From Bacteroidetes Order II. bacterium (lineage in GTDB: Bacteria > Bacteroidota > Rhodothermia > Rhodothermales > UBA2364): a DNA stretch of 64,000 bases. How positions within the stretch are numbered: position 1 is the stretch's first letter; every line of letters starts with the position of its first letter. Of this stretch, positions 28,286 through 37,452 are shown one piece after another. Position numbers and translations under genes: made by a program. The notes beneath the pieces were generated by a model that searched no databases, had not been told where the DNA came from, and saw nothing but the letters and a program-made list of their open reading frames with translations. The stretch is from positions 1-64,000 of the forward strand of contig JAEUSQ010000044.1 of assembly GCA_016788705.1 (NCBI GenBank). Reading direction: 5' to 3'.

Positions 28286-29092
28286 ATGCCTTCTACAAAA
28301 ATTTCCACGTTGTTGCTTGGACTGATGACCTGGGCGGGGTGTGCCAATGTGCCCCAGACTCCGATCCGTCAGCCCATTCAAAAACCCATGCACTTTGAAC
28401 ATGGCGATTTTACGGAAGTCCTGCAAAAATATGTGGATGAAGAGGGAATGGTGGATTATGCAGCCCTGAAAACCGACCGAGGAAGATTGGATGCCTATCT
28501 CATTCGTTTGGCACAAAATGACCCCGATCGCCTGCCAGAACTCGAACGTTTGGCCTATTGGATCAATGTGTACAATGCGTTCACGCTTAAATTGGTACTC
28601 GAAAATTATCCCGTCAGAAGTATTTTACGAATTACCCCGTTACCGATTCCGGGTAAAACGAGTGCTTGGGACTTGGAGAGTGTGACGGTAGGTGGTAAGC
28701 GGTTTACCTTGACCGCTGTGGAACATGAGATTATCCGGAAGGAATTTAAAGAGCCACGCATCCATTTTGCCTTGGTTTGTGCTGCCATGAGTTGTCCTAA
28801 ACTCCGGCGAGAAGCCTATGAAGGTATTCGTTTGGACGAGCAACTTACGGATCAGGCTGTGGTTTTTCTCGCAGAAAAGCATAAAAATGACCTGAATCCA
28901 ACCGCCGACACCATCCGACTCTCCAAAATATTCTCGTGGTTTGCCTCCGATTTTGAACAGGGTGGCCAGACCGTCCAACAATACTTAAGCCGATTTTTTC
29001 CCTATGAGGACTTATTGCGCACCAAGTTGGAAAAAAACGCCTTCAAAATACGGTACACCGATTATAATTGGGGGCTAAACCGGAAAAAATAA
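28286..29092 (+). CDS. DUF547-domain protein, putative lipoprotein
   Basis: A 268-aa protein with an N-terminal signal sequence ending in a lipobox-like WAGC (Cys about 18; the -3 Trp is unusual). The main domain is DUF547, seen from LAYWINVYNAFTLKLVLENYP, the HFALVCAAMSCPKLRREAY segment and ILRITPLPIPG. DUF547 is a papain-like (NlpC/transglutaminase-type) fold without an assigned activity; a Cys and His are placed as in that fold. An in-frame TTG at 28262 precedes the ATG chosen. Only one base separates it from bcp. Confidence 0.82.
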   Translation: MPSTKISTLLLGLMTWAGCANVPQTPIRQPIQKPMHFEHGDFTEVLQKYVDEEGMVDYAALKTDRGRLDAYLIRLAQNDPDRLPELERLAYWINVYNAFTLKLVLENYPVRSILRITPLPIPGKTSAWDLESVTVGGKRFTLTAVEHEIIRKEFKEPRIHFALVCAAMSCPKLRREAYEGIRLDEQLTDQAVVFLAEKHKNDLNPTADTIRLSKIFSWFASDFEQGGQTVQQYLSRFFPYEDLLRTKLEKNAFKIRYTDYNWGLNRKK

Positions 29093-29093
29093 A

Positions 29094-29567
29094 ATGAGTA
29101 TTATTACCCTGAAAGTAGGCGACCCTGCCCCGCTTTTTTCTGCAACCACATTTGATGGCCAAACCATTTCCCTTGAAAAACTGCGCGGAAAAAAAGTCGT
29201 GCTGTATTTTTATCCCGAAGACGATACCGATGTTTGTACCCGGCAAGCCTGTAATCTGCGGGACAACCATGCCCTTTTACAGGACAAAGGTATGGTGGTT
29301 ATTGGGGTTTCTCCTGATGAAAACCCCTCTCATGGGGCATTCACCCAGAAATTTGGTTTGCCTTTTGCCCTACTCCCAGATCCCGATCATGTTATTTTAG
29401 ATGCTTATGGTACGTTTGGTGAGAAAAACATGTATGGCAATATTGTACAGGGTGTTTTACGCTATACTTTTCTGATAGACGAAGCAGGCATCATCCGTCA
29501 TATTTTCCGGAAACCCCGTGTGAACCAACATGCCGAGGAAATCCTGAAAAAATTTGGACTGGCCTAA
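29094..29567 (+). CDS. bcp: Thioredoxin-dependent peroxiredoxin, BCP/PrxQ type
   Basis: A 157-aa cytoplasmic peroxidase reducing hydroperoxides. The peroxidatic Cys 48 sits in DVCTRQAC with the resolving Cys 53 five residues later, as in atypical 2-Cys PrxQ proteins. The TxxC geometry is preserved although the usual TPGC is replaced by TDVC. FYPEDDT, GVSPDEN and VLRYTFLIDEAGII are the expected strands. It closes the panB-surE-DUF547-bcp unit and is followed by two mutually exclusive short hairpins (29586-29612). Confidence 0.9.
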   Translation: MSIITLKVGDPAPLFSATTFDGQTISLEKLRGKKVVLYFYPEDDTDVCTRQACNLRDNHALLQDKGMVVIGVSPDENPSHGAFTQKFGLPFALLPDPDHVILDAYGTFGEKNMYGNIVQGVLRYTFLIDEAGIIRHIFRKPRVNQHAEEILKKFGLA

Positions 29568-29645
29568 AAATGGCTACAGGTAAGGGTCTTATCCGAACAC
29601 CTAAGACAGGTGCTCTGCAAATATAGTCGCCGTTCTCGCCGTTTT

Positions 29646-29944
29646 TTAGGAAGGCAACAAAACCCGTAAGTCAGGGTAAATTTTAGCACCCCGTTTCAGG
29701 GCTTCCCAAATACATTCTGGATCGGTTTCGGTTTCTACGTGGTCGAGTGCCAGCAAATCTCGGCAAAGGATTGCTCCTGTGGGTGTAATCGCCCAGAGGT
29801 AATCTGCATGAAAGTGCAAAGGAAGCGCATTATATTCATGTTTAAACGAATACGTCGGTCAAGAAGTGTGTTTACTGGTTCCAATGCATGGATTTCGTGC
29901 TGGATAAAAGCAGCCACCTCCGGTTGAACGTTCAATAAAGTCAT
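29646..29944 (-). CDS. Small conserved-looking protein requiring a -1 frameshift at T TTA AAC
   Basis: The ATG at 29944 begins MTLLNVQPEVAAFIQHEIHA and continues to RRIRLN (residue 35). In the same frame the sequence then becomes Met/Cys-rich and stops at 29735 (69 aa). In the -1 frame from 29840 the sequence reads HEYNALPLHFHADYLWAITP and onwards to DLRVLLPS, stopping at 29646. Joined at the heptamer TTTAAAC (29846-29840) this gives 99 residues of normal composition. I do not recognise the family. Either it is a programmed -1 frameshift gene, a pseudogene, or a one-base sequencing error; the heptamer is in exactly the right register for the first. Neighbours are bcp and the histidine kinase, neither on its strand. 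Confidence 0.5.
29840..29846 (-). promoter_or_regulatory. Canonical -1 slippery heptamer T TTA AAC
   Basis: On the minus strand the zero frame reads CGT TTA AAC, so the heptamer U UUA AAC is in X XXY YYZ register. Slippage would move the ribosome to TTT AAA and resume at CAT GAA TAT, exactly where the sensible frame continues. It overlaps the palindrome GTTTAAAC. Downstream a six-pair stem CATGAA/TTCATG is possible but begins too close to the heptamer, and a bulged hairpin CTCTGGG/CCCACAGGAG is too far. No convincing pseudoknot was found by eye. Confidence 0.45.
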
Positions 29945-30161
29945 GATGATGTGGTTTATAGATGGATGGAAGCCCGTTTGTAGAGTAAAATGAATAATTT
30001 TACATTTTGTGGTATTCCTCTTGACGGAAAGATAAAAATGGCGTGCTGTGTATGATGAAAAATGGCGTTTAATCTTCATGCACCGGAATTATTGGTGCAA
30101 CGCTTTTTATGGCCTTCGTCCTGCGTATCTTAACCCCATTTCTTAACAAGACCATAAAACG

Positions 30162-31496
30162 GTGAAAACCTATTCCTTCTCGGTAAAGTTACGGGCGGTA
30201 TTGATTGTACTGGCGCTCTTAATTGCCGTTGCATCGCTTTATTACACCAATCGCCTTGCCAACCAGCTACAAGAGCGGGAAGTCCGGAACTTAGAACTGG
30301 GCGCGGAGGCATTGGCACAAACCGCACAGCCATATTTCAACCCACACCTTGAGCAATACGAAGCACTCAAATTGTATATCGCCGCTCAGAAAGACCTTCC
30401 GGCAGACCAGAAAGCGGCCTTTGAAGCGGCCTTAGCGTGGGGAATAACGATGCCCCCCGGCGAACCATTGGCCTATATGCGACGCGTCTGGGAGCAAAGC
30501 AGCAAAACCGTTCCCGCCATTGTCTCAGATGCGTCCATGCAATCTATCAGCCATTATGCCAATGTGGCGTTAGACTCTACAGGGCTTTCGGAGTCGCAAA
30601 TTCAAGAACGGCTACGGAACGAAATCCAAAAATTGGACGGGCGCTTTAAGCCCATCGAGGTGAATATCTCGGTTGCAGGATTTGGAACCCTGAAGCAATT
30701 TATTCATTACGGTGAATCAGAGGTAATCAGCGATTTACGATGGTTTCCGTTTGTGCAATTGGCCTTTGTGCTGTTGTTTTTCTTGGTCGGTTACATCGGG
30801 CTTTCGCACCTCCGCCGAAGCGAACAAAGCAAAATGTGGGTGGGGATGGCCAAAGAAGCTGCCCACCAGTTGGGAACGCCCACCACAAGCCTGATGGGTT
30901 GGGTGGAATTGATGAAAGCGGGCGAACTATCGCCGGAAACAGAACGCGAACTGGCCGATGAACTGGAAAAGGATATTCATCGTCTGGAACGGGTGGCCAA
31001 CCGTTTCTCCAAAATTGGTTCTACGGTACAACTGATTCCAATAAACTTAGACACCGCCATACAAGGCGTTACGGACTATATGCGGCGGCGTATTCCTCAG
31101 CAGGGCAAACGCCAGATTCGATTAGAAGTGGCGGTTCCGCCGGATTTACAAGCACCTTTAGCCCCAGAGTTGTTTGAATGGGTTTTGGAAAACCTGATTA
31201 AAAATGCAATGGATGCCATGGACAAAGACAAGGGCTGGATTCGGGTGGTGGCAACAGAAAAGGAGCGGAGCATCGAAATTGAGGTACAAGACAATGGCAA
31301 GGGCATGGACCGGAAAACACAACGAAGGGTTTTTGAACCCGGGTTTAGCACCAAAAAACGTGGATGGGGGCTTGGTCTGAGCTTGGCACGCCGTATTATT
31401 ACCGAAAACCACCGAGGGAAAATTTGGGTACATGCCTCGAAGCCGGGTGAAGGAACCACCTTCCGGATTCTTTTGCCAAAACCAAAGAGGGCGTGA
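30162..31496 (+). CDS. Membrane sensor histidine kinase
   Basis: A 444-aa protein beginning with GTG. It has transmembrane helices at about 9-28 and 197-217 that enclose a periplasmic sensor region without recognised domain. The phospho-acceptor His 235 lies in KEAAHQLGTPTTSLMGWVE, the H-box form (HQLGTP) common in this phylum. The ATPase domain shows NLIKNAMDAM (N-box), DNGKGMD (G1), FEPGFSTKKRGWGLGL (F and G2 boxes). No response regulator gene is adjacent; the NtrC-type regulator at 19.4 kb is a candidate partner only by inference. The signal sensed is unknown. Confidence 0.92.
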   Translation: MKTYSFSVKLRAVLIVLALLIAVASLYYTNRLANQLQEREVRNLELGAEALAQTAQPYFNPHLEQYEALKLYIAAQKDLPADQKAAFEAALAWGITMPPGEPLAYMRRVWEQSSKTVPAIVSDASMQSISHYANVALDSTGLSESQIQERLRNEIQKLDGRFKPIEVNISVAGFGTLKQFIHYGESEVISDLRWFPFVQLAFVLLFFLVGYIGLSHLRRSEQSKMWVGMAKEAAHQLGTPTTSLMGWVELMKAGELSPETERELADELEKDIHRLERVANRFSKIGSTVQLIPINLDTAIQGVTDYMRRRIPQQGKRQIRLEVAVPPDLQAPLAPELFEWVLENLIKNAMDAMDKDKGWIRVVATEKERSIEIEVQDNGKGMDRKTQRRVFEPGFSTKKRGWGLGLSLARRIITENHRGKIWVHASKPGEGTTFRILLPKPKRA

Positions 31497-31608
31497 AACC
31501 AAAAGATTAAGGTTGCAACAATACGTTTTTTAGCATCTTGTTAGGGTGGTTTTGATGGTGTAGTGGCCTTATAAACGCCTTATCTTGCTTTTTTACCAAT
31601 ACACATTC

Positions 31609-33479
31609 ATGCTGTTTCCCCAAAACCCCCAAAACGGCGACCTATTTACGCTTGACCTGAATGGCACACCGCTGCCCCTGATCTATGTAGCAGGGGGGGT
31701 GTTTGAAATGGGCAGTACCGAATACAGGGACGAAACGCCCCACGAAGTCGAAGTGTCTTCTTTTTGGATGGGGCTTAGCCCGGGGAGTGCCTTTGTGGGG
31801 GTACAAAAGAAAAAAGATGAATACAAAAGATCCTACGCCAAAATTCGGGACAATGTAGAGGAAGAAGACATCCCCTTCCATTTTGTAAGTGCCCGAACGG
31901 GTCAAGACATCTCCGGCCTACAACTTGAACTCAGCAAAGCCGCAAAGAAATTGCCGGATTATGGAATGCCGATGCCGCCTTCTTGGATTGCGGTCACCAA
32001 ATGGCTACATCAAAACCTACAGTTGGGCGAAAAAAGAATCAGGATCTTCGCCAAAAAGGACTTTGTGGAAAAGGTTTTTGTGGTGAATGGGGTGCCTGCG
32101 GACGCATGGGATCTCTTATTTGCGTACTTGTTTCACAATGGGTTTATTTATACCACGAAAAATTAGGGGATAACGTTGTATTGGATCAACGCTGGGCTTT
32201 GGAGGCGATTTATAAGCCATTGAAGCGGGGTTCAACGCCTTATGCCGAATTACGACAGGATTATAAAGGCATCGTACCCGTTCGTAAGTTGTTTGGCTGG
32301 TTTGGTACTGGCTATAGTAACGAGGATAAGTGATTGTTTTTGCAGTTCATGGAAAGTTGTGGGTTGTGTTTTAAACTCAATGACGATGCGGCCAATAGAG
32401 ACTTAGAAAGCCGTTATGTATTTCCGGAATTTTTGCAACATGAAAAACCGGAACACCTAACGCAGCGCTGGCAAGAACGCACAAAGGACGTTCAGGTTTT
32501 GCGCTACCCACTCAAATGGCTGAATTATTACCGTATTCAGGCATTTATTGCCGCTTTAGGACGGAAAACGAAACGCCCTGATATTTGGCGGAATGGAATT
32601 CATATCGAAACATCTGAGGGCTGGTTTTTGGTTGAGTTGGATGTGGTGCAAAAAGAGATTGTGCTTTCCATTGAAAAGAAAGCGATGCACTTGTGGTTAT
32701 CCAGTATTTTGGAAGCGTTAGAAGAAACAGGTCAACGTCATGAAAACTGGTATTGGGAGGCCCCAGAAGGTTTGAGGGTCTTTGCCATAGAAGAATGGAA
32801 AAAGGATCAACAACCAGAGCGCCTACATGCAAGACCAGATTCGTTTGAAATGAAGCAAACGCTTTCTGAAAAAATGCTGGATGTTGAACAAAAGTCCATT
32901 TTCTTTTCCTATGCTTGGAACGATCATGGGCAGACAGTTGGTGGGCGCGAGGAGGTGGTAAATCAACTCTATGATGCCCTTAAAAAAGATGGCTTTGATG
33001 CTCGTCGGGATAAAAACAACCTCTCTTATGCGGGGCTTATTACTGAGTTTATGAAGCAAATTGGGAAAGGGGATTTGGTGGTGGTGTTTATGAGCCATAA
33101 ATATTTAAAATCGCCTTTTTGCATGTGGGAACTTTATGAGGTGTATCGGAACAGTCGCGCGGAGAAGGATTTATTTATCCAACGCATTTTGCCTATAAGA
33201 GTGGAGAACGTTAATCTGAATAGCTTATTACTCTTGGATGAAATATGAGACCATTGGAAAAACCAAATGAATGAGTATGAAGTATTTATTACAAAACACC
33301 TTTCGTCTTTGGATGATGCCTTATTTGCTGATTTTAAGCGGGTTCGGGATATAAGCAGTAGCTGTGCAAACTTATTGGGGTATTTTAATGACATGAATGC
33401 CGAGACCATAGAATTATTGCAGCAAGAGGAGTTTGCATGCATCAAAGAACGCATCATCAGCCGAACAAATGGAAGCTAA
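31609..33479 (+). pseudogene. Decayed composite gene: FGE-sulfatase N-terminus fused to Roc-COR-TIR remnant
   Basis: The first 52 codons (LIYVAGGVFEMGS, then ETPHEVEVSSFWMG) match the start of a formylglycine-generating-enzyme-like domain. At about 31770 the frame passes into the end of a Roc GTPase domain (degenerate G4 QKKKDEY, HFVSARTGQDI) and a COR domain (PPSWIAVTKWLHQ). A frameshift lies near 32150, after which COR continues in another frame (NVVLDQRWALEAIY). The frame meets an in-frame TGA at 32331, continues with FLQFMESCGLCFKL, and enters a TIR domain (IFFSYAWNDHG, then SPFCMWELYEVY with the Glu). A second in-frame TGA at 33246 precedes the usual C-terminal tail, ending at 33479. Large parts, including the leucine-rich repeats and Roc G1-G3, are missing. 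Confidence 0.8.
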
Positions 33480-33585
33480 GCCGCATTCCACCTTCTTCCT
33501 CCAGACCCCCCTTCCAACTCCGTAGAGGCGGGATCAAACCTTGGTGTTGTCGTTAGATAAGCAATGTAAAGTTGTGGGTATCTAC

Positions 33586-34536
33586 TCAAAAACGGCTTAG
33601 TTGTCCAATAAAGGTCTTCACCTGATTGGGTGGTAGAAAGGCAAAATACAAATCGTCGCGCCACCGCCAGATCACACATCCTTGTTGGTTCCATTGGCGG
33701 TCCAAGAGCATGGGGCGGCCTTCCTTTTCGGCCAGTCCGGAGAGCACATTGCTGCTCAAGCCGTTTTCGGTCACTTTGTCTAAGTACTGATAGCCAATGG
33801 CAACAATTCGGATACGAGAAAGCCCCGTTCTACCCAAGAGAAAGGTAGCAAGAGGCGGTAGGCCGTCCACAGTGGTGCGCCCCAGTCCGATGTTCGCCTC
33901 GCCCGCCAGGGTCGGCACATCGGCAGAAAAGCCCAATTCCGATTTTAATTTTTCGGCCACTTCTTCTCGCGTACCATTTTCGAGCAAGATGCGTGGCTCT
34001 TGGGTGGCAATCTGATGAATGAGGCTGTTTTGAACGGTTGATTTCCCAAAAAAGACTTGAAACACCACCGCCAACAACGTGGCGATGCAGACCAGCAAAA
34101 GCCCCATCATCGCTTTTCTAAACCCTGTTCGGGTTGGTTTTTCGGCAATGGGTTTTCCATTCCAAGTAAAAGAAAGGGGGGCATCCTTTGTTGTGGCTTG
34201 GTGGGATGCACCTTCGAACCTGTCTAAAGGAGGATTTTGTTCAATGTATCGTTCCACGGTTACGGTTCCCACGCCCAGGCAAGTCGCTATTTCGTGGGTA
34301 GAGAACTTCATGTAATGCAACAGAAATCCTATCAGGGTTGGATCCCAAAAGCGGTTAGATTCGGAACGATCAGCGGGATGAAACAAAAACCATGTCCTGA
34401 GCAGTTGTTTACAGGCACTCGTCCGATCTTTTCCCCATTCTTTCTCGTGTAGGTGGGTCAAAAACCGTTGGGCCGTTGTTGGATCTGGCGCCATCAATTC
34501 GGCAAAAGTGCTTTTTTCTGCATTGGTAATTGGCAT
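33586..34536 (-). CDS. Membrane-anchored helix-turn-helix protein, unknown function
   Basis: A 316-aa protein in three parts. Residues 1-95 include a helix-turn-helix of sigma-region-4 type (THEIATCLGVGTVTVERYIE). One transmembrane helix lies at about 140-162 (KAMMGLLLVCIATLLAVVFQ). The external part of about 150 residues has no recognised domain (GLPPLATFLLGRTGLSRIRIV). The topology, cytoplasmic HTH and periplasmic domain, recalls ToxR-like or anti-sigma regulators, but no such family is identified. Its ATG overlaps the last base of the SAM hydrolase stop codon (TAATG), so the two are made together. Confidence 0.65.
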   Translation of the reverse strand: MPITNAEKSTFAELMAPDPTTAQRFLTHLHEKEWGKDRTSACKQLLRTWFLFHPADRSESNRFWDPTLIGFLLHYMKFSTHEIATCLGVGTVTVERYIEQNPPLDRFEGASHQATTKDAPLSFTWNGKPIAEKPTRTGFRKAMMGLLLVCIATLLAVVFQVFFGKSTVQNSLIHQIATQEPRILLENGTREEVAEKLKSELGFSADVPTLAGEANIGLGRTTVDGLPPLATFLLGRTGLSRIRIVAIGYQYLDKVTENGLSSNVLSGLAEKEGRPMLLDRQWNQQGCVIWRWRDDLYFAFLPPNQVKTFIGQLSRF

Positions 34537-35366
34537 TATGACTCCACGGCTTCAAGTTCCGGAACATGCTTTTTTTGTTCCACAAAAACCAATGATAGGG
34601 GTGTTCCTTTAACGATTCCCAATAATTCGGCTGCACGGCCCTCGTTGATGGCAATTTCCAAAAAACCATGACTCCCAAAGAGCATAACGATTTCGCCGGA
34701 ATCTACGTGTCCATAGGTTTGGTGGAGTCCGTTAATAATGGCAGAACCCACATAGCACTTGGGTTTTCGGCTCTGATGATGTTGCAGAAACAGGTTTTGG
34801 TGAATGTTGCTAATGCAATTGCCAAACCGATCTATATGGGTGATCCAGCCGCGAATGCCTTGTGGATCCGCAATAGGAAGCGCCCAATACAAGGGTTTTA
34901 GGGAATCTATGGGCGATCCGAGTTGGTGTAACGGAACACCTTGCGCAAGTGCAGCGGCAATGGGGGCAAAAATATCTCGTCCGTGGAAGGTGTCGCAAGG
35001 CTGGGGCGTCCGCCAAAAAGCTGGGATATTCAATTCTACCAGCTCATCTACCGGATCTCCATCAAGCATCAGCGAAAATACCCCATTATCCGGACCTACA
35101 AAAAAATGTCCGTTGGCGCGTAGTGCAACGGCCCTGCGTGCGGTTCCAACACCCGGATCCACTACCACTATATGGATGGTATCTTTGGGATAATAAAGAT
35201 AGGTATTTCTTAGGAAAAAAGCGGCTTCCATCAGGTCTTGTGGAGCAATCTCGTGCGATAAATCCATAACAGATACCGACGGAGCCATTGTAATGAGGAC
35301 TCCTTTAAGGGCGGCAACATACGGATCGCGGGTGCCATAATCGGTAGTTAGGGTTATGATCGGCAT
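34536..35366 (-). CDS. S-adenosyl-L-methionine hydroxide adenosyltransferase (DUF62 family)
   Basis: A 276-aa cytoplasmic enzyme of the fluorinase/chlorinase/duf62 superfamily, which hydrolyses SAM to adenosine and methionine. It shows ITLTTDYGTRDPYVAALKG, the VVVDPGVGTARRAVAL block, GPDNGVFS, FHGRDIFAPIAA and the C-terminal ITHIDRFGNCISNI, all typical of the hydrolases. The side chains that distinguish halogenases from hydrolases were not examined in detail. It is directly upstream of the membrane HTH gene with a one-base overlap. The physiological reason for SAM hydrolysis in this family is still unclear. Confidence 0.88.
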   Translation of the reverse strand: MPIITLTTDYGTRDPYVAALKGVLITMAPSVSVMDLSHEIAPQDLMEAAFFLRNTYLYYPKDTIHIVVVDPGVGTARRAVALRANGHFFVGPDNGVFSLMLDGDPVDELVELNIPAFWRTPQPCDTFHGRDIFAPIAAALAQGVPLHQLGSPIDSLKPLYWALPIADPQGIRGWITHIDRFGNCISNIHQNLFLQHHQSRKPKCYVGSAIINGLHQTYGHVDSGEIVMLFGSHGFLEIAINEGRAAELLGIVKGTPLSLVFVEQKKHVPELEAVES

Positions 35367-35585
35367 GTTAGATTGCGGAAGCGGATAAAGTTGGGAGAAA
35401 GATACAGCAAATGTATCTCAGAAAAAAGAAGCTGAAAAAAATAGCATGTTTCAAATGTTATAGATGTGTTGTCAAAGCAATGGTTGTTAACGTCTCTGAA
35501 AAGGCAGTACGTCACCGTTTAATCTGTTATCTGGATAATTTAGGACATCGTAAGGTGGATTTCTGGATTCAGACTTATAGAGAAA

Positions 35586-36125
35586 TCAGGAAATGTGCAA
35601 TGGTTTTTCGGGTTCATTCACCGACGGATAAAACTGATGGCGGTGCCGCGAGGTCCAATGGTTGCCCGTACAATATACCGGAATGTCGTAGAAAGCGGCC
35701 ATATCCAATAATGTTTCGCTAAGGGCTTCGAACTCGGTAAAATATCGGGAGATGAAAATGGTTTTTTGGTGGGGGCCTTGAACAAAAATACCTACATCCT
35801 GAAGTTCAAAATAAACCAATTTGATGTAGTCAAAAACATCTGTTTTGCCTGAAAGGTTTGTAGAAACCAAATGTCGGTCTGAAACCTTTAATTGACCTAC
35901 CTGATGCGAATAAACTAACAATCGGTGATAATAATACCGGATTGCAAGCACAAGGCTAATCACCAAGGCTGCAAGTGCCACATAGGGTGGAAAGCCCAAA
36001 AAAGGAATACCCCAGGCAGTGAGAGGGGCTATCAGAAGGTAACAAAGCATGGTGGCCCGATGTGCAATCCAAAAGGCATGGGTTGCAGCCGTTTTATCGA
36101 GCTGATATACTTTGAATATGTCCAT
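35586..36125 (-). CDS. Membrane protein with two N-terminal helices, unknown function
   Basis: A 179-aa protein with two close transmembrane segments (about 25-43 and 46-66, LCYLLIAPLTAWGI and VALAALVISLVLAI) and a soluble C-terminal part of about 110 residues. The soluble part has alternating beta-strand character (KVSDRHLVSTNLSG, KLVYFELQDVGIFVQG), which could be a PH-like or YcxB-like fold, though this is a guess. No homologue is recognised. It stands between the SAM hydrolase and lysA on the same strand with gaps of about 100 and 220 bases. Confidence 0.55.
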   Translation of the reverse strand: MDIFKVYQLDKTAATHAFWIAHRATMLCYLLIAPLTAWGIPFLGFPPYVALAALVISLVLAIRYYYHRLLVYSHQVGQLKVSDRHLVSTNLSGKTDVFDYIKLVYFELQDVGIFVQGPHQKTIFISRYFTEFEALSETLLDMAAFYDIPVYCTGNHWTSRHRHQFYPSVNEPEKPLHIS

Positions 36126-36222
36126 TAAAAATAGTTTACGGCTTAAACGGTTTTTATGATTTTGGTTTCTGTTTTATTTGCCGAGTCGTCGAAAAAGTGG
36201 TTCAAGGTGTCAAAGATGGCTT

Positions 36223-37452
36223 TTAATCGGTTGTTTCCGATAATAATTGATCAATCAAGGCCGTCGGTGAAACCCGTTTCCGCACCACCTCCACCTCTCC
36301 CGTTTTCCGCACCAACACCTCTTCTGGAAAAGGCCGTAGGTTATACAACGAAGACATCGCATATCCATATGCGCCTGCATCTAAAATAGCCAGAATGTCG
36401 TTCACCCGTATTTCCTGAATGGGGCGATCTTTGGCAAATCGGTCGCCGGATTCACAAATATTTCCGGTCACATCATAATTGTATAAAATGCCTGTGGGGT
36501 TGGAAAGGTTGAAAATTTCGTGATAGGCATTATAAAACATGGGACGGATCAGGTGATTTTGTCCGGAATTGGTGCCCGCAAAGGTACGGGAGCCGATCCC
36601 GTTTTGTTTGAGCATGGTTACTTCGGTCAGTAAGATTCCTGATTCGGCAACAAAATACCTTCCTGGTTCGAACCAAAAAGCAAGTTGTTGGGGCAACGTC
36701 TCCGACCATTCCTTGATTCGTGGGATTAAGACCTGCTGGAATCCATCGTAATCGAAACTAGCTTCTCCGATGCGGTATGGGATCCCAAGGCCGCCGCCAA
36801 AATTGATGAACGTGAGGTCTGGGAAATTCGGAGCAGCCTCCAGCAATACTTCTACTGCCGACCATAAATCGGCGATATCTAAAATACCACTCCCAATATG
36901 TTGGTGTATGCCAATGATCTTAAGTCCATATTTTGCAGCAATTTCCAACGCTTGGGGCAAGTGCTCCATGGGGATGCCAAATTTGGACTTTTCTCCTGCT
37001 GTCACCACATATTCATGGTGACCAGCACCAACCCTTGGGTTCAGTCGGATGCACACGTCTGCGCCTGGATATGCCTCTCCAAATCGCGTTAGGCGGTAAA
37101 GCTCACCAATATTGAATAAACTGCCATAAGACGCTGCTGTGTGCATTTCTTCATCGGTAATGCTGTTGGCCGAATAGAGCACATCTTGCGGAGCAAATCC
37201 TACCCGTTTGGCCAGTTCCAATTCGCCGATAGAAACGGCGTCAATGCCGATGCCTTCCTCACAAATGATTTTAAGAATGGCTGGGTTGTAGTTGGCCTTC
37301 ATGGCATAGAGCAATTTATGCGGCAGCAAAGAAACCTTGTCTTTGAGTTTCCGGCAGCGGTCCCGGATGGTTTCTTCAAAATACACATAAGTGGGGGTTC
37401 CATGTGTACTTGCAATTTGGCGTAAGGTCTTTGGTTGAAAAGGAACTTTCAT
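36223..37452 (-). CDS. lysA: Diaminopimelate decarboxylase
   Basis: A 409-aa PLP enzyme making L-lysine from meso-diaminopimelate. The PLP lysine is in LLYAMKANYNP (Lys about 51). The alanine-racemase-fold barrel shows GIDAVSIGELELAKRVGF, RLNPRVGAGHHEYVVTAGEKSKFG, GIHQHIGSGI, FINFGGGLGIPY and EPGRYFVAES. The C-terminal domain has the catalytic CESGDRFAKDR and GAYGYAMSSLYN. Length is typical. Threonine aldolase is upstream on the same strand, 143 bases away. Confidence 0.95.
   Translation of the reverse strand: MKVPFQPKTLRQIASTHGTPTYVYFEETIRDRCRKLKDKVSLLPHKLLYAMKANYNPAILKIICEEGIGIDAVSIGELELAKRVGFAPQDVLYSANSITDEEMHTAASYGSLFNIGELYRLTRFGEAYPGADVCIRLNPRVGAGHHEYVVTAGEKSKFGIPMEHLPQALEIAAKYGLKIIGIHQHIGSGILDIADLWSAVEVLLEAAPNFPDLTFINFGGGLGIPYRIGEASFDYDGFQQVLIPRIKEWSETLPQQLAFWFEPGRYFVAESGILLTEVTMLKQNGIGSRTFAGTNSGQNHLIRPMFYNAYHEIFNLSNPTGILYNYDVTGNICESGDRFAKDRPIQEIRVNDILAILDAGAYGYAMSSLYNLRPFPEEVLVRKTGEVEVVRKRVSPTALIDQLLSETTD

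Noticed and set aside
31609-33479. In-frame UGA codons as selenocysteine or stop-codon read-through in the Roc-COR-TIR gene
   Set aside because: A frameshift and large missing parts occur in the same gene, and the UGA positions are not in known selenocysteine contexts. Decay explains all features more simply.
35411-35722. A 103-codon plus-strand frame upstream of lysA
   Set aside because: It overlaps the 3' part of the membrane protein gene on the other strand, has no recognisable homology and contains an unusual run of basic residues. It is probably chance.
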